A DNA stretch of 64,000 bases, from the NCBI GenBank assembly GCA_035236585.1, contig CP141132.1, positions 41,481,880-41,545,879 on the forward strand, read 5' to 3'. Source of the stretch: Warburgia ugandensis. Lineage: Eukaryota; Streptophyta; Magnoliopsida; Canellales; Canellaceae. Numbering within the stretch: the first letter of the stretch is position 1; every line of letters begins with the position of its first letter. Under the pieces are notes generated by a model that ran no database searches, had not been told where the DNA came from, and was given only the letters and a program-made list of their open reading frames with translations. A program made the position numbers and the translations under genes. Shown piece by piece: positions 12,621 to 23,340 of the stretch.

Positions 12621-15571
12621 CATGGTGAAGAGATTTCACATAGGCCCTTGACAAGTTCGAGAAGATATGATCAAGACAATGTAAGAAGTGTTGGAGGCAG
12701 TACAACTATACCGATGTTTCAAGATGCATATGATAACTTCTAGGATGACCCTAAACAATTTCATATCACATTAGAGGAAGCCGATGAGCTATTGTACACC
12801 AAGTGTAGAGATTATACCAAGCAGTCCGCAATGGTAGAACTTTACAGTATGAAATCAAGATTTCATTTTTTTTATCAAGGTATTACAGAAGTATTAAAAG
12901 TAGTGGGTAAAATGCTACCGAAGGGTAATAAATTGGTGAAGTCCACATGGGAGGCAAAGAAAATCATGGTTGTACTAGGGTTGAAGTATGAGAAGATACA
13001 TGGTTGTCCCAATGATTGCATCTTGTACAGGAAGAAGCACAAGGATAAAACTACATGCCCAACTTGTGGACAACCAAGAATTCAATTGAGACAGTTACAA
13101 ACATTTTTGCAAAGGTTCTATGGTACTTCCCCCTATCTAAGGTTCAAAAGAATGTTCCATATAATAGAAACAGCAAAGAAATTAGTGTGGCTTGCCAATG
13201 ATAGAGTAGCTGATAGCTTTTCATGTCATTTAGTAGATACCCTAGCATGGAAACTCGTAGACTTCATGTGGCCTAATTTTGGTGAAGAACCTAGAAACCT
13301 ATGACTAGAATTATCTACAGATGGGATTAATCCTCATGGTTCTATGAGTTGCAAGCATAGTTATTTGCCTGTTATATTAGTTTGTTACAATCTTCCACCA
13401 TCTCTATGCACGAAGAGGAAATTCATGAGGCCAACTATGTTGATATTAGGTCCAAAGCAGCTAGGGAAGGACATTGATGTGTACTTGTCTCCTTTGATCA
13501 ATGATCTTGAGGCATTATAAGCCACAAGCATTGAAGCATACGACACATACTGGAAAGAGTCATTCACCCTAAAGGTTATACTGTTGTGGACAATAAGTGA
13601 CTTCCCTATGTATGGTAATTTGTCTAGATACATTATTAAGGGATACAATGCTTGTGCCATCTGCAGTGATCAAACATGTGTTGTACGACTTTAAAATGAT
13701 AGGAAAATGGCATTCCTTAGGCATAGAAGATGGTTGCACAAAGACCATCCATATCATCTTCAAAAGGGAGAATTTAATGGGAGTGTATAAATAAGGACAC
13801 CTCCAAAGATGTTGACAGGACAATAATATTGGAGCAGGTTGAATACATTAATGTCTTGTGGGGAAAGAAGAAAGCAAGTAAATGTGCAGGTGAAAGTAAT
13901 TGTAGAAATTATTGGAACCAAAAATTAATATTCTTTTGTCTAGCATACTGGAAATCACTGCATATACGTCATGTGCTTGATGTCATGCACATGAGAAGAA
14001 TGTGTGTGAGAGCTTGATCGGTACCTTGCTTAATATCTCAGGAAAAACAAAGGATGGACTTGCAACTCTATGCAACTACTACTACTACTAATAGCAATAT
14101 GTTTAATGTTACCAGATAAAGTTAGGGGAGCTATTACAAAATTCTGATACTTCTTTAATGCTTTGTACAAGAAGGTGGTGGATGTTTCAAAATTATAAGA
14201 AACTCAAGGTCATCTAGTGATAACTTTAAGTGAGCTTGAGACAATCTTCCCACCATCTTTCTTTGACATCATGGTACACTTAATAGTGCACCTCATTGAT
14301 GAGGTTAGACTTTGTAGGCCAGTTTACTTGCAATGGATGTATCTATTTGAGAGGTACATGAAAATTATAAAAGGGTGTGTACATAACCACAACCAACTAG
14401 AGGGGCGTATAGTCTAATGTTATATTGTAAAGGAAGTAATGGAGTTTTATGCAGAGTACTTAGCAGGAGTGGATGCCATTGAAATCTCAAGAAGAAAATA
14501 ATCAGTTCCATTTCATGATCCCAAGGTTAGCAAACCTCTATCAAGTGGTTGTGTATCGACTATAGACTATAAAGAACAAGATCAGGCACATCTTTATGTG
14601 TTGCAAAATGTTGATGAACTCCAACCATGCAATGAGTAAGTTGATCATGCATGCACTTATTTAAAATTTAATTATTATTGATGGTTAATTACATTTTCTT
14701 TTATTACTCTATTAATTTGTGTGTGTGTGTACATAGTGAACACATGGATGTACTTGAGGCAAAGAATCCAAGTTATGCAAAGAAACCAAAGTGCTACAAT
14801 TTGAGCATTGTCACACTTTCAATAATTGGCTACGTAAGAAGGTAAAATGAAAGAATTCTCACTTAATATTAATTAAAAAACTACATTATGTGTATATATA
14901 TATGTATGCATGCATGCACACATTAATCTTACTTAAGCCTACTTAATATGAATATACACATATTCAAGATCAGGGAGAAGTAGCAGCCAACAGCATATGA
15001 GAAACCTTGGGCTGGATAGTGATGGAACCATTACCAGAAGCAATAAAATATGCTGGATATGCCATCAAAAGACTATGATAACTCAAGAGTATAACAGAAT
15101 AGTGGAGTTAGCTTAGTTTCCAATGCTACATTCTTTTCCAGTTCAAAGGATAACAGACCAATAGTGGTGGATGATATTTATTATGAGGTTATAAGTGAGA
15201 TTTGGGCCTTGAATTATATTTTTAGAACTGTGGTTGTGTTTAGGTGAGATTGGGTGGAATACCACAAAGACAACATCAAAACTAGTGCCCTTGGATTGAC
15301 ATTGGTTGACCTTAACAGCATCGGCTATAAAAATGATCAATTTATTTTGGCATCTCAAGTAGAACAAGTTTTTTACATGCAAGATGAACATGATAAGAGA
15401 TGGCCAACTATTTTATCATCCTATCTGAGGGATTTTTATGATGAAGACAATGTAAGAGATACTAAAATATATTACCCTTCAATTACCAAAACAATCCCAT
15501 CAATCGAAGTAGCACTTGATGAGAAGGAGGATTATATGCATGAAAACAGTGAGGAAGGTGCTTGGATTTGA

Positions 15572-15825
15572 AAACAATATATATTTTGGGGTATGTGGAA
15601 TATGTATATTAGTCGGTTGCAATATATATATATATATATAATTCCATATTTATAATTTTTAGCTCTTTTGTCATGAGTTATATGGATTGATAAGTGAGCA
15701 TATGTGCATACAAAGAATGCATGAATCAATGTTGAATAACATAAAAAATCTAGTTCATTGTGAATTTATTGTTAGATATTGTAAAGTACTAACTTAAAAG
15801 GTGTATATATTTTGAATTTAAAAAA
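15572..15825. other. CACTA intergenic stretch with TA microsatellite
   Basis: AT-rich sequence following the DUF4216 part of TNP2, with a (TA)n run near 15620-15645. Probably the 3' UTR of the transposase gene. Nothing else recognised. Confidence 0.5.
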
Positions 15826-16020
15826 CCTTTTAAGTCATTTATTATAAACGACTTGAAAGGTGTACACTTTTAAAGTCATTTATTAGTGACTTGAAAAGTG
15901 TACACTTTTGAAGTCGTTTATCAGTATGCAACTTCAAAAATGTACAGTTTTGAAGTCATTTATCTGTAAACAACTTTAAAACTGTACACTTTTAAAGTTG
16001 TTTACATTAAACAACTTCTT
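15826..16020. repeat. CACTA internal repeats of the subterminal type
   Basis: About eight alternating copies of TTTTAAAGTCATTTAT-like and reverse-complement motifs joined by GTGTACAC spacers (ACTTGAAAAGTGTACACTT type). They resemble the left cluster but with a different spacer. They could be the original right subterminal region or an internal cluster. No TAGTG terminus or satellite follows them, which favours internal. Confidence 0.7.
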
Positions 16021-16128
16021 TATGTACAATCAAATTTAACAACATAAAGAACCTAACAAATTTAAATAATAATTTATAAAAGTTTGAATTATGTGAAATT
16101 GGTATCAAGAAAACTTTAATATGAGAAA

Positions 16129-16133
<5 letters not shown>

Positions 16134-16193
<60 letters not shown>

Positions 16194-16208
16194 CACACAC
16201 ACACACAC
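16134..16208. repeat. (CT)n microsatellite followed by (AC)n
   Basis: About 27 uninterrupted CT units (16134-16188), then ATA and an (AC) run to 16208. A compound dinucleotide microsatellite. Confidence 0.95.
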
Positions 16209-16455
16209 CCTTCCCATCTCATTAAATAGACAGGGAAATTTAAGCTAACATACACTCATTCCCAACTAATAATTAATTTAATTATCTTATTTTTCTTAAA
16301 ATTCTTTTACTACAATAGTTTTTGTACTTCAGTATTTGTTATATCATATTTTTAGTTCTTTAGGAATGTTTCTACAATATTTTGTGGCGCAAGTAAACTT
16401 TGAAGCTTAGTATCAATCAAATACATATATTCATTTAAAATTAAGTATAGTTCCA

Positions 16456-16570
16456 CCCTGAACCCTGAACCCTAACCCTAACCCTAACCCTAAGCCCTAA
16501 CCTTAAACCCTGAACCCCAAACATTGAGCCCTAAATCCTAAACCCAAACCCTAAAACCTGAACCATGAAC
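16456..16570. repeat. Interstitial telomere-like repeat tract
   Basis: Runs of CCCTAA and close variants (CCCTGAA, CCCTAAG, CCTTAAA, CCCTAAAT, CCCAAACC). At least three perfect consecutive CCCTAA units occur near 16470-16490, with degenerate units on both sides. The canonical plant telomere is CCCTAAA, so this tract mixes hexamers and heptamers. It lies inside the CACTA element, far from any expected chromosome end. Confidence 0.85.
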
Positions 16571-16639
16571 TGTTAAGAAATCTTATGAATGACAATTAAT
16601 TAAAAGCAACCTAGCTATGTGATCAGACTTAGTGTGGGA

Positions 16640-16840
16640 TGCATCTTTCCCTCTGATTTGGCGAATCACACCCAACCATGGGCCATTCATGATGACCACC
16701 ACTATCTCCCACTGGCAATGCACAAAAGCGAGTAGCTTTCCCTCTAACACCGCCAATCGTGCTTAACCACCAGCCATCGCCAATTGCATTGATCACTACT
16801 AACGTGCAAAAGCCTATGCTTTCCCTCTAAATATTGTTAT
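16640..16840. repeat. Imperfect tandem duplication, about 90 bp
   Basis: Two adjacent units each start with CTTTCCCTCT, contain a CAACCATGGGCCAT or CAACCACCAGCCAT-like middle and end with TGCACAAAAGC or GTGCAAAAGC. A third CTTTCCCTCTAA start follows. No coding sense recognised. Confidence 0.6.
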
Positions 16841-17934
16841 TCCAAAATTAGATTTTTGGAAACTTTGTTATGCTTAATAAAAGCGTAGGTTATGAAAAGG
16901 AATATTTTGGTAACTTAAACATTATTAACATTGAAATCTTGTTGTTGCTTTATATTTAAATCAATAATATGGTCAGCCATCTTTCAAGAGGTAAAATGCT
17001 TGCAAATGTTAGAGAAGTGGAGGACTATCATAATTGGAGAACAAATTCCTACAAAGAAAATAGGAAGTTGATGCCTATAGGATCATGCCCCCATCTAGGT
17101 GGTGTTTGGCCATGACAAAACTGCAAACCATGGTAACATGACCTAGCTAACTATGCAATACGAATCCTAAGAAAAAGTGATCTAAAGTCTAAGAAACCTA
17201 AAATTTTAAATTCCATTTCAAATAATTATGAATTACTTTTGATAAGTGCAAATTGAGAAATGTTCATGTTTTGATTACACATGCGTTTACCTTCAGAAAG
17301 ACACCTAATTGAACCCTAAAACCTTAAATTTGAATTGTACTCGAAAAAACAAATACAACAACATAAAGAACACTGAAATCAGAGTTGAAATGAAGAAGTT
17401 ATGACATGAATGGTAATTTTTATAAAATTAAGAAAAAAAACACATTAGTTTTGGGTTGGGTTGCAGAATTGATATCAGCACCCCTCCTTACTTAAGTCTA
17501 ACAAAATAGGCTGCATAGTTTGCTCTGCCAAGCCCAACAAACACACACATAGAGTGAAAACCGAGGGAGAAGAAAGAAGAGTAGAAGTGGAAGAAGGAAG
17601 GAGGGGAGGAGAGGGATAAAAGAGAGAGAGGATAAAAGAAGGAGAAACTTCTGATGGCAGGAGGATGGCACGCCGACAAGGAAAAGTGAAAAGTAAGGGG
17701 TTCTGAACATCATTGTTGGAGCTCATTGAAGGTGATGACAGCTTGGATCATTAATTCGAGCCGATTATCTTCAATGGTGCATCCAAAAGAATGAAAAACC
17801 CTTGGAGATTTCAAGATCGAGGCATTTTCATTGTGGGTTTTTGGAGAAATTGATGACACCGATGAAGATGGACTACCCTACCTTGTAAGAACTTCCATCT
17901 CTATTTCTTCCTAATATATTCCTTTACAGCAAAA
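16841..17934. other. CACTA internal region, no gene recognised
   Basis: AT-rich up to about 17460, then a purine-rich stretch (17560-17660, GAGAGAGGATAAAAG type) on the plus strand, which often marks a 5' UTR. It may be the leader of the second CACTA gene, whose conserved part is at 20700-21280. The minus-strand open frames here are leucine/serine low-complexity shadows of this purine tract. Confidence 0.4.
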
Positions 17935-18230
17935 TTAGGGTGAGGGGGTGAGCTGTATCGTACAGGGATGTGGGGCTGAGCTAAGAAATTGAGGGATTGT
18001 GTGCTTGGGTTGGGGGGGTAGTGGTTCGGGTATTGTGAAGGGGGGGGGAGGGGAGTTTCATGGGTACCAGGGAGGGGTGTGGGGCAGGTGGGGAAGCTAT
18101 TCATGTACCAAGTTTTAGGGAGGGGATAGGGGGTCACGGGAGCTGTTAGGGTACCAGAGAGGGGGAAGGGGTTCAGGTGCTGGGCTTTAGGGAGGGGAAC
18201 AAGTAGCAGAGAGGGGGGGGAAGGACCGGA
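17935..18230 (+). other. G-run-rich tract (possible G-quadruplex forming)
   Basis: The plus strand has more than fifteen runs of three or more G within 300 bases, including runs of 7, 8 and 9, with almost no C runs. This strong strand asymmetry favours G-quadruplex formation on the plus strand or on an RNA read from it. Function unknown. Confidence 0.7.
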
Positions 18231-20699
18231 ATAGGAGCTATTTCTTGACCCATTTTCATGGTGTTTCTACAGAATTAAGTGATTCATGTGCAAACATTAA
18301 CATTGGGGGTATTCATTCAGAGGAATCAAAGTTGACAAGTGCAATCTTGTAGGTGCTTGATTTCTTCTACTTTTCTTTTGTTTCTTATCAATGGATGGAC
18401 AACAACTCTTGCTCTACTTGATAGAATCATGTTTTAAATGAGTACTTGAAGTGGACTGCCATATGGTTATAAATTTATGTAAACTTGTAGCAGTAAAACA
18501 CTATTAATTTTCATCTTTTGGTGAAGCATTTTTTACTATTAACATAGGGATAACTAAATGCCTTCTTGTTGGTGCTTAATTTGACTTAAAAAGAAGTAGA
18601 ATTGATGGAGTTATCTTTGGACAATAATGCGTTAAATGCTTTAAGGGGCATTATAGGCACATTTCATACCCTTATGAATGATGATTGTATCCTATCACTT
18701 TGAATTTGAAATAATGGTGTTTGGTATGGAACAACATGAGTGAATGGGAAGCCCTTGGTAAAAAATCAGCACAGAGGTGCCTTATGTTGGTGATCTTTTG
18801 TCCTTTGGTTGATTGGAAAATGAATGGGAGTTCATGGGAAATTTGTAATTGACTAATAACTCTATCAGTTGGTTGATGTTCCATGAATGAAATGATTGGC
18901 TAAGGTAGACTTCTGACCTCGTTTTGGGTGGATGTGGTGGAATGTCCAAGCAAGAATTTTGAGCAGGGAGGTATCCGCTTGTGGAACCAATTAGACCATG
19001 CTTGGGTGGTTAGTTGAATGAAATTCCCCATGGTTGAAGGATCTTAAACTTCATTAACATGTCTAGTAATAACATCTTGCATAACATAAGGGAAAAAAGT
19101 AGCATAAGCTATGCTTATCACTACTTGTGAATGGTAACTTCCAAATGGACTAGCTAAGTCAAGTAACATAACCTATAATAAAATGAAAATTCTTATGATA
19201 AAAGGGCAGTAACATGGGCCTTAGAACTCCTGGAATTTTAATACGGACTTTGGGACACAATCCATGGTGGCTTTGCCATGCTTAACAAGCAATTGAATAT
19301 TGTGGAAAGTGGTTGTGTGATGGCTAAGGATATAATGATTTGTAAATGTAATTACAAGAGTAGGTTATACATGATTAGCTTAATCTTAATCAATGCTACC
19401 ATAGTAATTGAATCCTTCAAATATTATGTTTAAATATTATTCAACCCCTAAGGTAATAAAGACATTTTCCATTTGCAAGTTTCAAAGAGAAAGACATTTC
19501 TTATTCGCATGATATAGGGCCTTCGCAAAATTTTCTTTGAATCTTTAAAGGAAGCAATATAATTATATTAAATGAAATGGGAGGTTTAGCATTGGTAGTG
19601 TCATTTCAAGGAAGCAATATAAAATGCAATCACTTTTATCATTTTCAAGGAGGTTTATTATACAATTTTCACTGCTACTGTGGAGCTGGTGGGGCTAGTG
19701 AAACCAGCGACACTGACTCAGCTAAGTATCCCATGACACAAAACTAGTCTCCAAAAGAGAATTATATATATCTTTATCAAATTATTTGAGAGATATGCAT
19801 ACTTAACTTCAAAAATGAAATATATTCCTTGGTCAATAATATATAGATGTTTCTAGAAAGTGAATAAATTGAATTTGATTTAAACTTGCTATAAGATAAC
19901 TTCTAAAATCTGATTAGCTAGTGTTTTTGGTCCCCCAACATTGTTAGCACTAATAATACACATTTTCATGCCTAAATTTATAACCTAAAAGCAAGCTGCT
20001 ATAGGTATTATGAGTCCGGAATTGCTTACTGTTTGGAGTTTATTTCTTGATAATTCTCAGGCCAAAAACTTCATAATTGTTAATGGATTAGTATATTTAG
20101 TAAATATAGGATTTCCTGTGCAAGAATTATAAAAAATTTGGATTCCTACAATGATGTTTTAAACGAGTTTTGAATTACTTGATGTGGACTTCCATATGGG
20201 TATAAACTTGTAGCAGTAAAACATTGTTAAGAGATGTGGTTTTGCCATGCTAAACAAGCAATTGAGTAATGTTGAAAGTGGTTGAGTGTTGGCTAAGTGG
20301 TGAACATCAAACATGATATTCATGCAAAAATCATATGAATTCCTACACCCAATAAGAGATGTGAACTCAAAACAATGGAGTTAAAGACTAGTGAAAGGTC
20401 TATGGTATTTGTAGCCATTTTACAAATATATATACTAAGTAGGTAAATACTTTTCATGCGTCCTTTATCTATTTTATTTGAGGTTAGTTTGTCACATACG
20501 TTAGATATTGTATATTTATGTGAATGGATGTAGACGGAGTCTCCTTTAATTCTTTTTTTACTCAAACTATGTTTATCTGGGACATTGGTTTGGTTTCTTT
20601 AAATGAGTTACATAGTTTTTTTGTGTGTCATTTTTCTAATATCATTTTGTTCTTCTTTGTAGTAATGATGGAATAAGAAAAACATCAAACTAAAGATTA
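18231..20699. other. CACTA internal region, probably introns of the second gene
   Basis: AT-rich DNA without convincing protein similarity in any frame. Two near-copies of the phrase ACTTGTAGCAGTAAAACA (18485 and 20206) and of GTTTTGCCATGCTAAACAAG or CTTTGCCATGCTTAACAAGC (about 19270 and 20240) show a local duplication of a few hundred bases. Position suggests intronic sequence of the gene ending at 21280, but splice sites cannot be defended over this span. Confidence 0.4.
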
Positions 20700-21280
20700 C
20701 TTCCACAATGAAGATCATGAACAAGAGGCCAACATGAGCACTACTCCAAAAACAAAGGGCAGAGGGTGAACAACAATGGAAAAGGTTATCAAGAGAAAGT
20801 CGAAGGGAATTAAAGAAATTGTTTAATACAATAGTACAAGGCAAGAGATTGGTGAGAGTGCACATGCTCATAATAGTTTCATCTGTTCTACAGTAAGAAG
20901 CATAGTTCCTATCACATTTAATGATTGGAGACATGTGCCATCCTCGACAAAAGATTCAATATAGGAAATGGTGAAGGTATGTAAACATTAAGTACATGTA
21001 TTATTTACATTATTTTTCAAATATAGAAATTTGATGTGTTCAATTTGTAGTGTGCTTTTGATGTGCCAAATGATAAGAAGATGCATGCTTTACACGAGGC
21101 TAGTATGCAATGGAGAAAATGGAAGAACTACCTTATTTGCAATTCCATAGCTCCAAATGTCAATGATCCATCAAGGTTGTACACGGTGCCCCCCATTTAC
21201 TCCACATCATTAACCAGGAGGCTTGGAATGCATTTGTATAGAAGCACACCTCTACCAGGTTTGAGGTATATGTAGAAATG
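20700..21280 (+). pseudogene. Second CACTA gene fragment (Transposase_24-like)
   Basis: The plus-strand reading gives VPITFNDWRHVPSSTKDSI, then a stop where the family has a Trp codon, then EMVK. A canonical GT-AG intron follows (20977-21050), and the next exon reads CAFDVPNDKKMHALHEASMQ and then WRKWKNYL. The order DWRxVP, kinase-like KxxIW, FxVPxDKK, WRxWKxxL is typical of the plant Ptta/En/Spm Transposase_24 family, thought to supply the accessory, DNA-binding (TNPA-like) role of CACTA elements. Several stops upstream (20750-20880) make it nonfunctional. The frame ends at 21273, possibly another splice donor, just before LTR A. The rest of the gene is not found beyond A and is probably deleted. 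Confidence 0.75.
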
Positions 21281-21869
21281 ATGCTTCATTTAATTAATTA
21301 CATGTAACATTCAATTATTGCACTTGGTCATGCATGTACAAATTGTAACAAACCTAAAATTATACTATTCCATTATCAAGTTATGAGTTTTTAAGAATAT
21401 ATTTTAATAGGATAATAATTTAGAACTAAAACTAATACCATTAGATAGTACTCAGAAAATGGAATCCAATGAGCCAAAGAAAGCTGAAAACATAGTCTGA
21501 ATGAGGAAGTTATGGGACTTTGAAGTCAGGGGCAATACAGTAATTTAAAAAACTAAGAACATGAAATTAAAATTATAAAATCTGGATTCTACTCATTGAT
21601 ATGAATCCAACGACACTAAGATTGCTGAAAATGAAGTTCGAATGTATAATTGCGAATTTTCTTACCAAGGGTAATTTGGTAATTGTACCAATGGGCCGCA
21701 CTTGCAGAAATATGGGCCTGATGATAATTACAAGTTAGTAAGACATCATGTGGAGGAATCATGCCTTATGTTTGAAAGTATGTTGGGAGGAATGATGAGA
21801 AAAAACATCATGATTAACAACAAACATAAATTAATTAAAGGAAAAGAAGAATAAAAGAAAATAATAAAA

Positions 21870-21899
21870 GGGGGGGCCATATTTGATAGTGGCACCCGC
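21870..21899 (+). promoter_or_regulatory. Shared LTR box, copy in A
   Basis: GGGGGCCATATTTGATAGTG followed by GCACCC, about 526 bases after the LTR start, the same distance as in B (527). A GA-rich stretch (22000-22060) follows in both A and B. Confidence 0.6.
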
Positions 21900-22379
21900 C
21901 CCCTTAGTGGTTTTCCAAAAACAGATCATATGATCTATTCTCAAACGAAGAAACTCTCCAACCATGAAACCCTACGCCAATGAGAAACTATGGAGAAAAG
22001 GAAAAGAAAAAAGGAGTGAAAGGAGAAGAAAAGGAGAGAAGAGAGAGGGAGCAAGAGGGTTTTGTGAAATCGTTTTTAGATTTTTTGAATACTTGACAGG
22101 GTCAAAACAAAAGCCTAGAGAATTTTTGCTCCAAGAATCCATTCGTTCATGGAAATTCTGTAAGCAAAAGCAGATCTTTTGACTCCATGGTTGATTAGAG
22201 ACCCCAATTTGAGCTTACCTAGCTCTCCAAACATCGTGATCTCATCTCAATTCTCTAAAATCCTGCCTTCTCTTAATCCATAAGGATTGGGAAAATGGCT
22301 AATTCTTGCATTCTTCGCACTGGGTTCAAATTATATATGTTAATAACTAACATTCTGTTTTATATTTATTGTTCTTGTA

Positions 22380-22745
22380 GTGTAATCTTGGATGCACTCA
22401 ATTTATATTACAGAATGTTTGTTTGGGATGTGGTTTCTTGGCACACTAGGATGTCTGAATTAGCTAGGTCTGGATTTCCTAAAGACAGGTTTTGGTTCTT
22501 TAGTGAGAGAAATGGGTAGGAATCCATCCTAATCAATTGAGCTTGTCTTCGATTCTGCTATGTTCTAGTGAGATAGGCAATTAAATTTCCAGCAATTGCA
22601 CACAGTGAGTTTGAAATGTGGGTTCTCTTCTGATTGTCGTGTAAGGAATGCACACTTAACAGCTTATGTAAATTGTAAAAGTATCACTAATGCAGGGACA
22701 ATGTTTGATGGATCTGTCAGGTGGAAGGGCTTGTACATGGGCAGA
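22380..22745 (+). pseudogene. Captured PPR-protein gene fragment
   Basis: Pentatricopeptide repeat proteins bind organellar RNA. Plus-strand reading with frame changes gives MFVWDVVSWHTRMSELARSG then FPKDRFWFFSE, then GIHPNQLSLSSILLCSSEIG. A degraded VLKCGFSSD-RVRNA-like stretch follows, and then [14 protein letters not shown]. This is the repeat grammar of PLS-type plant PPR proteins (DVVSWN, ARSGF, GxxPNxxxLSSIL, NALxxxYxxC). About 120 codons are represented. At least three stops or frameshifts break it. The preceding TTCTTGTAG at 22371-22379 resembles a splice acceptor. It is absent from the related LTR B, so it was acquired by this lineage or lost from B. Confidence 0.78.
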
Positions 22746-22803
22746 GGGTTTTGAACACTGGTTCTCCCATCACTGTACCTGTGGGTGAGGGAGAAGAAGA
22801 CTA

Positions 22804-23018
22804 GAATTCACAAGTTCCTCGAAATTCCAGTCCTCAAAACTGTATGTGTAAAGTACGAATTTGTGAGTTCCTAGGAATTCCAGTCCCTAGAACTGTATGT
22901 GTAAAAGTTGGAATTTGCTAGTTCCTTTAAATTCCAATCCCTAGAACTGTAGGTGTAAAATTTAGAATTCTCTAGTTCCACAAAGTTCTAGTCTCTAGAA
23001 TTGTACGTATAAGATTTG
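22804..23018 (+). repeat. 54-bp tandem repeat in LTR A
   Basis: Four units begin GAATT at 22804, 22857, 22911 and 22965, each containing AGTTCC, ATTCCAGTCCCTAGAACTGT and a GTGTAAA tail. Units differ at several positions. Not found in B. Confidence 0.8.
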
Positions 23019-23070
23019 GAATTAGAAGGAGAAATTGGCTTAGACTCTGACCAATTTACCCGAAATTACA

Positions 23071-23340
23071 TTTTATGCAGTAGCTTCATTATCAATGGTC
23101 CTGGCAATGTTCTACACTTCAACCCTTGTTATGGTGAGACACATATTAGTTTACTTGGACATCAATTCTTTAACGAATTCACTAACGGTTGTCAGCATAA
23201 AAGCCATTAGTATTGCCATAAAGCTTGCAATAGGGGAATAAGGGAAGTAGCTTGTCCAAAAACATGTTTTGTTCTTTTTGTTGCTATAGCAGTTGTGTGC
23301 ATTCTAACTCAATTGAATTACTTGAATAATATTGAAGCGC
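23071..23340 (+). pseudogene. Captured NIPA-type magnesium transporter fragment (copy in A)
   Basis: NIPA-domain proteins are multi-pass membrane proteins linked to Mg2+ transport. Readings in two frames give FYAVASLSMVLAM, FNPCYGETH, HILVYL, SLTVVSIKAISIAIKL, PKTCFVLFVAIAVVCILTQL and then NYLNN. The order (YGxTH, LVYLGICSL, GSLTVMSVKALGIALKL, YPxTW, CVLTQLNYLN) follows the family across about 90 residues spanning three membrane segments. Two frameshifts and two stops make it dead. The same fragment lies in B on the minus strand (48545-48345), so it belongs to the common ancestor of this LTR family. Confidence 0.8.

Larger units (their letters stand above)
9763..15571 (+). pseudogene. TNP2-type CACTA transposase, split by LTR C1
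   Basis: TNP2 carries the catalytic function of En/Spm transposons. The likely start is the ATG at 9763: LIDKHAWMTATTISKD matches the start of the transposase-associated domain. After one frameshift near 9818 comes AGVDHNCIRCSCSKCGN, its cysteine motif, and FREHF at about 9945. LTR C1 then interrupts, and the frame resumes at 12621 with HGEE. Downstream follow KGNKLVKSTWEAKK and CPNDCILYRKKHKD (about 12920-13040), STDGINPHGSMS (about 13318, catalytic Asp region), GPKQLGKDIDVYLSP and a YWKSLHIRHVLDVMH block near 13950 (all Transposase_21). DUF4218 is at 14217-14640 (HLIDEVRLCRPVYLQWMYLF) and DUF4216 at about 15100-15450 (NDQFILASQVEQVFYMQD). Many in-frame stops remain even allowing for introns (for example 14636 to about 14735), so it is dead. 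Confidence 0.9.

Noticed and set aside
15826..16020. 3' terminus of the CACTA element at the right repeat cluster
   Set aside because: No TAGTG end or satellite flank follows. Another CACTA-type gene fragment lies downstream at 20700-21280, and satellite resumes only at 25079.
17475..17726. Overlapping minus-strand frames rich in Leu/Ser/Pro (83, 71 and 63 codons)
   Set aside because: Low-complexity shadow of a purine-rich stretch on the plus strand. Three frames are open at once and no domain is seen.
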